Assembly (NCBI GenBank): GCA_002308615.1
Contig: DBWC01000017.1
Span: 1-9,687, forward strand
Length of the DNA stretch: 9,687 nt
Reading direction: 5' to 3'
DNA from: Clostridiales bacterium UBA1248
GTDB lineage: Bacteria; Bacillota; Clostridia; Oscillospirales; CAG-272
In this document: positions 5,828-9,687 of the stretch, one piece after another
Numbering within the stretch: the stretch's first letter is position 1
Layout: each line of letters opens with the position of its first letter
Notes under the pieces: generated by a model
Database searches by the model: none
Seen by the model: the letters and a program-made list of their open reading frames with translations, nothing else
Told to the model about the DNA's origin: nothing
Position numbers and translations under genes: made by a program

Positions 5828-8434
5828 TTATTTTGTATCGGTGCATTTTACCGTGTAGATGCCCGCGTCGGTATCCCAGCCGGTCTCTCTTATCATATTG
5901 CCGTCCCACAGATCCTTTACGTCGTTATAGCTGATCTTTGATAAAGCTTTGCAGTTGTAAAACGCTTCTTTTCCTATAAACGTCACGTTTTTGCCTACCG
6001 TAACGTCGGTCAGCTTTTCACAGAATTCAAACGCATGCACGCCTACCGACGCGGTCTTGTCGGAGATGATCACTTTTTCAAGGCCGCTGCAGCTTCCGAA
6101 TGCGTCCTCGCCTATCGTAACCACGTTTTTGCCGGTGTTCAGCTCTTTCAGACTGATACAGCCGTAGAACGCGTATTTTTGGATGTCCTTTACGCCGTCG
6201 CCTATCTTTAGACTGCTTAAAGCGGCGCAGCCGTTGAATGCGGCGCTGCAGATTTCCGTAACGCTGTCAGGAATTACTATGCTCTTTAATTTTTTGCAGT
6301 CGTTGAACGTATAAATGTCTATCTTTGTCACGGTGCCCGGAACGTTTATGCTTTCAAGCGATTCGCAGAAGCGAAACGCCTCCTGGCCTATGGCGGCAAC
6401 GTTTTTGCCGAGCGTGACGTTTTTTAACCCGTAACAGCCGTAGAACGCCTGTACGCCGATATTTAAAACGCTGTCCGGCACCGTGATCCCGGTCATACCG
6501 TTACATCTGATGAAAGCCGAGTTCCCTATGCTTACGACGCCGTTCGGTATCGTCACGGCGGTAAGATTGACGCAGTCGGAAAACGCGTAGTCCGCTATGG
6601 CTTTCGTGCCCGCGTGTATCTTAACGGTTGTTATCGACGTGTCCTTGACTTTTACAAGCACCGCGTAAGGATTTTCCGTGTCTCCGAGATACAGCGCGTT
6701 ATCGTATTCGTTGTATTTAAGTAAAGGCAGATTCTCAAACGCCGCTCCGTTTACAAACATCGGCTGTGTTGATTTTACTGATATATCCGCAAGCTTCGGA
6801 CAGCCGCCGAAAGCGTAGTTGTCTATGCTTATTACGTTTTTGCCGACGACGACTGACGTAAGTCCTTTGCAGTCGGAGAACGCGCCTTCGCCTATGCTCA
6901 CGGCGTTGTCGGGGATTATCACGCTTGCGATGCCGTTGCAGCCCGTAAACGCGTTTGCGCCGACGCTGATCAGAGCGGCGGATAATTTCAGCTTCGTTAA
7001 TCCGGCACAGTCGTGAAACGCCATGGCGCCTATGTTTTCAACGGAGTCCGGCAGCACCATGCCCGTCAGCACTTTGCAGTTTCTGAAAGCGGATTGACCT
7101 ATTTCCTTTACGCCTTTGCCCATATTGACCGTCACAAGGCTTTCGCAGCCGTTGAACGCGTTATAGCCGATGCTGCTCACGCCGTCCGGAATAGTTACGG
7201 CGGTCAGAGCCGTGCAGTTTTCAAAAGCGCCGGCGGCTATCGGCTTTGTACCTGCATGTACTGTCACGGTGGAAATCGATTTGTTTTTTGCGCTTATAAG
7301 CGCTTCATACGGGTTGTTTTCGTTTCCTAAATACAACGCGTTATCGTATTCTCTGTAATTGACCTTACTCCTGCTGTTGTAAAACGCTTTAGCGCCGATA
7401 TGTTCAACGCTGTCCGGTACGGTTACGTTCGTAAGATTGTAGCAGTCCCCGAACGCTGAGTCACCTATCCTTACAACACCGTTCGGTATCGTTATATCCG
7501 TGAAACTGCAGCCGGCAAACGCGCCTTCGCATATTTCAGTCAACCCGGCGGGTATCTTTAAATTCTTGAGCAGACATCCGCGGAACGCATAAGGACCGAT
7601 GCAGGTGACGCCCGAAGGTATATCCGTGTTGAAATACGAGCATCCGAAGAACGCGTAACCGCCTATCGTCTGCAGACCCGACGGAAGATCTGATTTTTTA
7701 AGATTTCCGCAGGTGTAAAACGCGGAATCGCCGATCTCCCTTACGCCGTCGCCCATAACGATCTGCGTGAGATTGGTACACCTGCCGAACCCCGATTCGC
7801 CGATTATCTTTATACTGTCGGGAAGCGTTACGGTTTTTAATCCGTAGCACATTTGAAATCCGTCGTCTGCGATCTTGGATACGGCTCTGCCGTTGAATTC
7901 ATCCGGTACGGTGAGGTTTTCCGGCAGATTTCCCCTGTCTTTGGCGCGTACCTCATACGTTCCGTCGTCAAGCAGAGTGAATACAAAATACTCGTTTGCG
8001 CTGTAATCCGGTTTCTTTTTGCCGCAGCGACGGCAGATATCGTTTTCGTCATAGTCGTGACCGAAAGCCGGAATGACCGTTTCTTCAACTTCTCCGCAGT
8101 CGACACACTCCCTGCGCTTCAGACCCGGATCGGTGCAGGTCGGCTCTATCGAAAGCCACTCGCCCCATCTGTGTATAGCCGTACCGCTGCTCACGTCCTT
8201 GAACATCGCTACGACGTCTTTGTTGTTGACTTCTCCGTCTCCGTTATAGTCGTATGCCTTTTCGTAGCCTGTGCTGTGCGCGCTTGAAACGTGCCTGAAA
8301 AGCATTACGACGTCCTTGTTGTTTATCTCACCGTCGTTGTTCACGTCTCCGGTGATAAGCGCGCCGAGGCCTGCGGAAAGTATTATTGACAGCGCCAGCA
8401 ATACCGCCGCGTATGATAAGAATCTTTTTTTCAC
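5828..8434 (-). CDS. Secreted BspA-like leucine-rich repeat protein with N-terminal dockerin-like and zinc-ribbon-like modules
   Basis: The protein has 868 residues. It starts at GTG, supported by a strong AAGGAGG six bases upstream. Residues 1-25 are a signal peptide (KKR, a long hydrophobic core, GLGA cleavage region). Two calcium-loop repeats follow, DVNNDGEINNKD (30-41) and DYNGDGEVNNKD (62-73), matching the type I dockerin pattern. A Cys-rich segment has Cys100, C110-x2-C113, GHDY (125-128) and C134-x2-C137, resembling a zinc ribbon. From about residue 170 to the end are BspA-type LRR units of about 23 residues; I count 26 motifs of the form AFxxC with IPDSV/IG partners. The end, GIYTVKCTDTK, resembles a capping motif of this family. 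No LPxTG, SLH or C-terminal membrane anchor is present, so attachment may be through the dockerin. BspA-like repeats often bind host proteins or other cells; the ligand here is unknown. It has its own promoter and a terminator. Confidence 0.9.
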   Translation of the reverse strand: MKKRFLSYAAVLLALSIILSAGLGALITGDVNNDGEINNKDVVMLFRHVSSAHSTGYEKAYDYNGDGEVNNKDVVAMFKDVSSGTAIHRWGEWLSIEPTCTDPGLKRRECVDCGEVEETVIPAFGHDYDENDICRRCGKKKPDYSANEYFVFTLLDDGTYEVRAKDRGNLPENLTVPDEFNGRAVSKIADDGFQMCYGLKTVTLPDSIKIIGESGFGRCTNLTQIVMGDGVREIGDSAFYTCGNLKKSDLPSGLQTIGGYAFFGCSYFNTDIPSGVTCIGPYAFRGCLLKNLKIPAGLTEICEGAFAGCSFTDITIPNGVVRIGDSAFGDCYNLTNVTVPDSVEHIGAKAFYNSRSKVNYREYDNALYLGNENNPYEALISAKNKSISTVTVHAGTKPIAAGAFENCTALTAVTIPDGVSSIGYNAFNGCESLVTVNMGKGVKEIGQSAFRNCKVLTGMVLPDSVENIGAMAFHDCAGLTKLKLSAALISVGANAFTGCNGIASVIIPDNAVSIGEGAFSDCKGLTSVVVGKNVISIDNYAFGGCPKLADISVKSTQPMFVNGAAFENLPLLKYNEYDNALYLGDTENPYAVLVKVKDTSITTVKIHAGTKAIADYAFSDCVNLTAVTIPNGVVSIGNSAFIRCNGMTGITVPDSVLNIGVQAFYGCYGLKNVTLGKNVAAIGQEAFRFCESLESINVPGTVTKIDIYTFNDCKKLKSIVIPDSVTEICSAAFNGCAALSSLKIGDGVKDIQKYAFYGCISLKELNTGKNVVTIGEDAFGSCSGLEKVIISDKTASVGVHAFEFCEKLTDVTVGKNVTFIGKEAFYNCKALSKISYNDVKDLWDGNMIRETGWDTDAGIYTVKCTDTK
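6524..6715 (-). repeat. YDNALYLG cassette, copy 2 (LRR protein residues 574-637)
   Basis: This 64-residue segment begins YNEYDNALYLG and runs through HAGTKAIA to GVVSIG. It matches residues 360-423 of the same protein at about 41 of 64 positions by my hand alignment. It interrupts the regular LRR spacing, and the LRR unit just before it lacks the usual Cys (AAFENL). Confidence 0.8.
7166..7357 (-). repeat. YDNALYLG cassette, copy 1 (LRR protein residues 360-423)
   Basis: This segment begins YREYDNALYLG and runs through HAGTKPIA to GVSSIG, 214 residues ahead of its second copy. The LRR unit just before it also lacks the usual Cys (KAFYNS). I recall similar cassettes in other Firmicutes LRR proteins, which would make it a family module rather than a recent insertion. 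Confidence 0.8.
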
Positions 8435-8440
8435 GTTAAG

Positions 8441-8447
8441 CCTCCTT
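8441..8447 (-). promoter_or_regulatory. Ribosome binding site that fixes the GTG start of the LRR gene
   Basis: On the minus strand AAGGAGG is followed six bases later by GTG AAA AAA AGA, the start of a clear signal peptide. The near-perfect Shine-Dalgarno sequence decides for the GTG at 8434 over any internal ATG. Confidence 0.85.
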
Positions 8448-8471
8448 TTAATTTCGTTTTATTGTAAAATA

Positions 8472-8500
8472 ATACTATCACAGTTTTGTTCGTCTGTCAA
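8472..8500 (-). promoter_or_regulatory. SigA-type promoter of the LRR gene, embedded in the tmcAL 3' end
   Basis: On the minus strand there is a consensus TTGACA (8500-8495), a 17-base spacer and TAGTAT (8477-8472). A TG one base before the -10 makes it an extended -10 element. The -35 and most of the spacer are coding sequence of tmcAL, whose stop lies at 8480-8478. Transcription would start near 8465, giving a leader of about 30 nt. Confidence 0.7.
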
Positions 8501-9623
8501 TATTTTCTTTGAATATACGCGGCGACGCTTTTAAAAAATACGTTCCCTGGCGTACCGTTTTCGTGCAGAAGCAGAACAGACCGTCCGCCTCGCATTCAAG
8601 CTCAAAGCGGCGTTTTGATGCGTCGGACAGCTTTGACTTGTCCGAGGGCTTCGTTATTATTTCAAGCTTTTTTGTTTTTCTTACGCTTGATAAATACGAC
8701 AGACCCGTTCCGTTTGCCGCCAAAAGCTGCGTATGCCTCGGTTTTTCTTTCAGAGCTGCCGCACTGATCCCGAAAAACGAATACAGCATAACGCGGCGTA
8801 TGCGCGCGTTTGTAAACTGCGCGGAGGAAGATAGTGAAATGAGCTCTTCAAGACTTTGCGCCTCTTTCGCGGCTTTTGCTATGCGTGAGATAAGCCCGTG
8901 CTCGCCGTCCGCGGCGTGCCTGTACGGCGCCGTCCGCAGATGCGAAAGGATCACACGTTCGGCGCAATTTATATCTGCCGGAAATTCGGTTTTTGAAAGT
9001 ATCTCTTTTGCGTATCCCGGTATTTTGTCAAGCGGCTCGTCCGCGCTTTTTATTTCGGTAGAGGATAAAAAACCGTTATCGCGTTTTATCGGCGCCATGA
9101 TAAGCGACGGACAAAGGCTTTTTGCCGCTTTTATGTATTCAATGCCTAAAATATCGTTTTTTGATCTTAAAATTTCGGGATCGGAGCAGAGAAGCGACCG
9201 TGCCTCCGCGTAAGGCGCGTTTGTTTTTTTGATATGATCGGAAAGCTTTTCTTGAAATTCGGACGACGATATTTCATCCGCGGCTTTTGTAAGCCTTTTT
9301 ATATCCGCGCATTCAGAGCCGAAAACGAGCTTGTCGCCCGGTTTGTATAAACCGGAGATAACGGAAAGAGCGCCGGATGCGAAATGCTCCGCGGAAGATA
9401 CGCACCACGGAAACGGCAGGGATAAAACGAGGTCCGCCCCGCCTTTTACCGCGCACTCGGCACGGGAAAACTTGTCAGCACACGCGGCGCGCCCGCGCTG
9501 AACGAAATTCCCGCTCATAACGCATACAAGCGGCTCACCCGGGTAAAGTTCTTTTGCTCTTTTTATTACGTATTCATGCCCGAAATGAAACGGGTCAAAT
9601 TCGCATATCAGAAATACAGCCAT
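8478..9623 (-). CDS. tmcAL: tRNA(Met) cytidine acetate ligase TmcAL (YlbM family)
   Basis: TmcAL uses ATP and acetate to make acetyl-adenylate and acetylates the wobble cytidine (C34) of elongator tRNA-Met to ac4C, in the cytoplasm. The 381-residue protein opens with a nucleotidyltransferase fold: EFDPFHFGH (8-16) carries the HxGH motif, followed by MSGNFVQRG (36-44), DKFSRAE (50-56), GADLVLSLP (62-70), GSE (102-104), KNDILGIEY (155-163) and SSTEIK (187-192). The C-terminal half has the family's RIAKAAKEAQSLEEL and NARIRRVMLY helices. It is somewhat shorter than the roughly 415-residue Bacillus protein as I remember it. The usual EYNPFH reads EFDPFH here. The ATG has GGAGGTG just upstream and its own promoter. 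No terminator separates it from the LRR gene, so some read-through is likely. Confidence 0.93.
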   Translation of the reverse strand: MAVFLICEFDPFHFGHEYVIKRAKELYPGEPLVCVMSGNFVQRGRAACADKFSRAECAVKGGADLVLSLPFPWCVSSAEHFASGALSVISGLYKPGDKLVFGSECADIKRLTKAADEISSSEFQEKLSDHIKKTNAPYAEARSLLCSDPEILRSKNDILGIEYIKAAKSLCPSLIMAPIKRDNGFLSSTEIKSADEPLDKIPGYAKEILSKTEFPADINCAERVILSHLRTAPYRHAADGEHGLISRIAKAAKEAQSLEELISLSSSAQFTNARIRRVMLYSFFGISAAALKEKPRHTQLLAANGTGLSYLSSVRKTKKLEIITKPSDKSKLSDASKRRFELECEADGLFCFCTKTVRQGTYFLKASPRIFKENIDRRTKL

Positions 9624-9649
9624 ACCGCACCTCCGTAAATATCGTATAT

Positions 9650-9678
9650 ATTATAACGCGTTTTTTCGGAATAATCAA
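9650..9678 (-). promoter_or_regulatory. SigA-type promoter of tmcAL
   Basis: On the minus strand TTGATT (9678-9673), a 17-base spacer and a perfect TATAAT (9655-9650) precede tmcAL. Transcription would start near 9643, about 20 bases before the ATG, leaving room for little more than the ribosome site. Confidence 0.75.
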
Positions 9679-9687
9679 TATAAAAAA

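Noticed and set aside
5720..5941. Plus-strand open frame of 73 codons in the convergent region
   Set aside because: It runs through both terminator hairpins and into the antisense of the LRR gene, and lacks a ribosome site.
7853..8287. Plus-strand open frame of 144 codons inside the LRR gene
   Set aside because: It is antisense to the dockerin and Cys-rich region of a well-supported gene and has no recognisable domain.
8509..9213. Plus-strand open frame of 234 codons antisense to tmcAL
   Set aside because: tmcAL is a clear family member with its own promoter and ribosome site. The antisense frame shows no recognisable motif or ribosome site.

Overview
The window looks like a chromosomal segment of a mid-GC, gut-type Clostridia (Firmicutes) bacterium. 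The support is an RNase J, a TmcAL (YlbM-type) tRNA acetate ligase, a three-part nucleotidyltransferase/phosphomannomutase-like fusion, a dockerin-bearing BspA-like leucine-rich repeat protein, strong AGGAGG-type ribosome sites and SigA-type promoters. Isoleucine is mostly written ATA although other codons are GC-rich. The genus cannot be named from this window. I see no mobile elements, CRISPR arrays, rRNA or tRNA genes.

Layout. 1-2166 (+): a sugar-phosphate nucleotidyltransferase fused to a hexapeptide-repeat segment and a degenerate phosphomannomutase-like domain; its first few codons lie outside the window. 2167-2339: a good promoter (TTGAAG-17-TATAAT) and a leader of about 120 nt with two hairpins. 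2340-4028 (+): complete RNase J. 4025-5680 (+): a lipoprotein overlapping the RNase J stop by ATGA, with a Thr/Glu/Asp-rich stalk, a small beta domain and a C-terminal AlgX/AlgJ-like SGNH acyltransferase domain. 5681-5827: a convergent intergenic region with a probable forward terminator and a perfect 11-bp bidirectional terminator. 5828-8434 (-): a secreted LRR protein with an N-terminal dockerin-like domain. 8478-9623 (-): TmcAL. Each minus-strand gene has its own recognisable promoter; that of the LRR gene is embedded in the end of tmcAL.

How the genes relate. The two halves converge on the shared terminator. On the plus strand, RNA turnover (RNase J) and an exported acyltransferase-like lipoprotein share a transcript and are probably translationally coupled. 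The upstream nucleotidyltransferase fusion may supply an activated sugar for a surface glycan, so glycan synthesis and glycan O-acetylation are a plausible but unproven link across RNase J. On the minus strand, TmcAL (decoding fidelity) sits upstream of a surface protein with no evident functional tie.

Most of the content belongs to recognisable families. I do not see a clear undescribed system. The points most worth a second look are the dockerin/zinc-ribbon/LRR architecture, the apparently dead mutase domain, the structured RNase J leader with ATGA coupling to an acyltransferase-like lipoprotein, and the ATA-rich coding next to a TmcAL gene.
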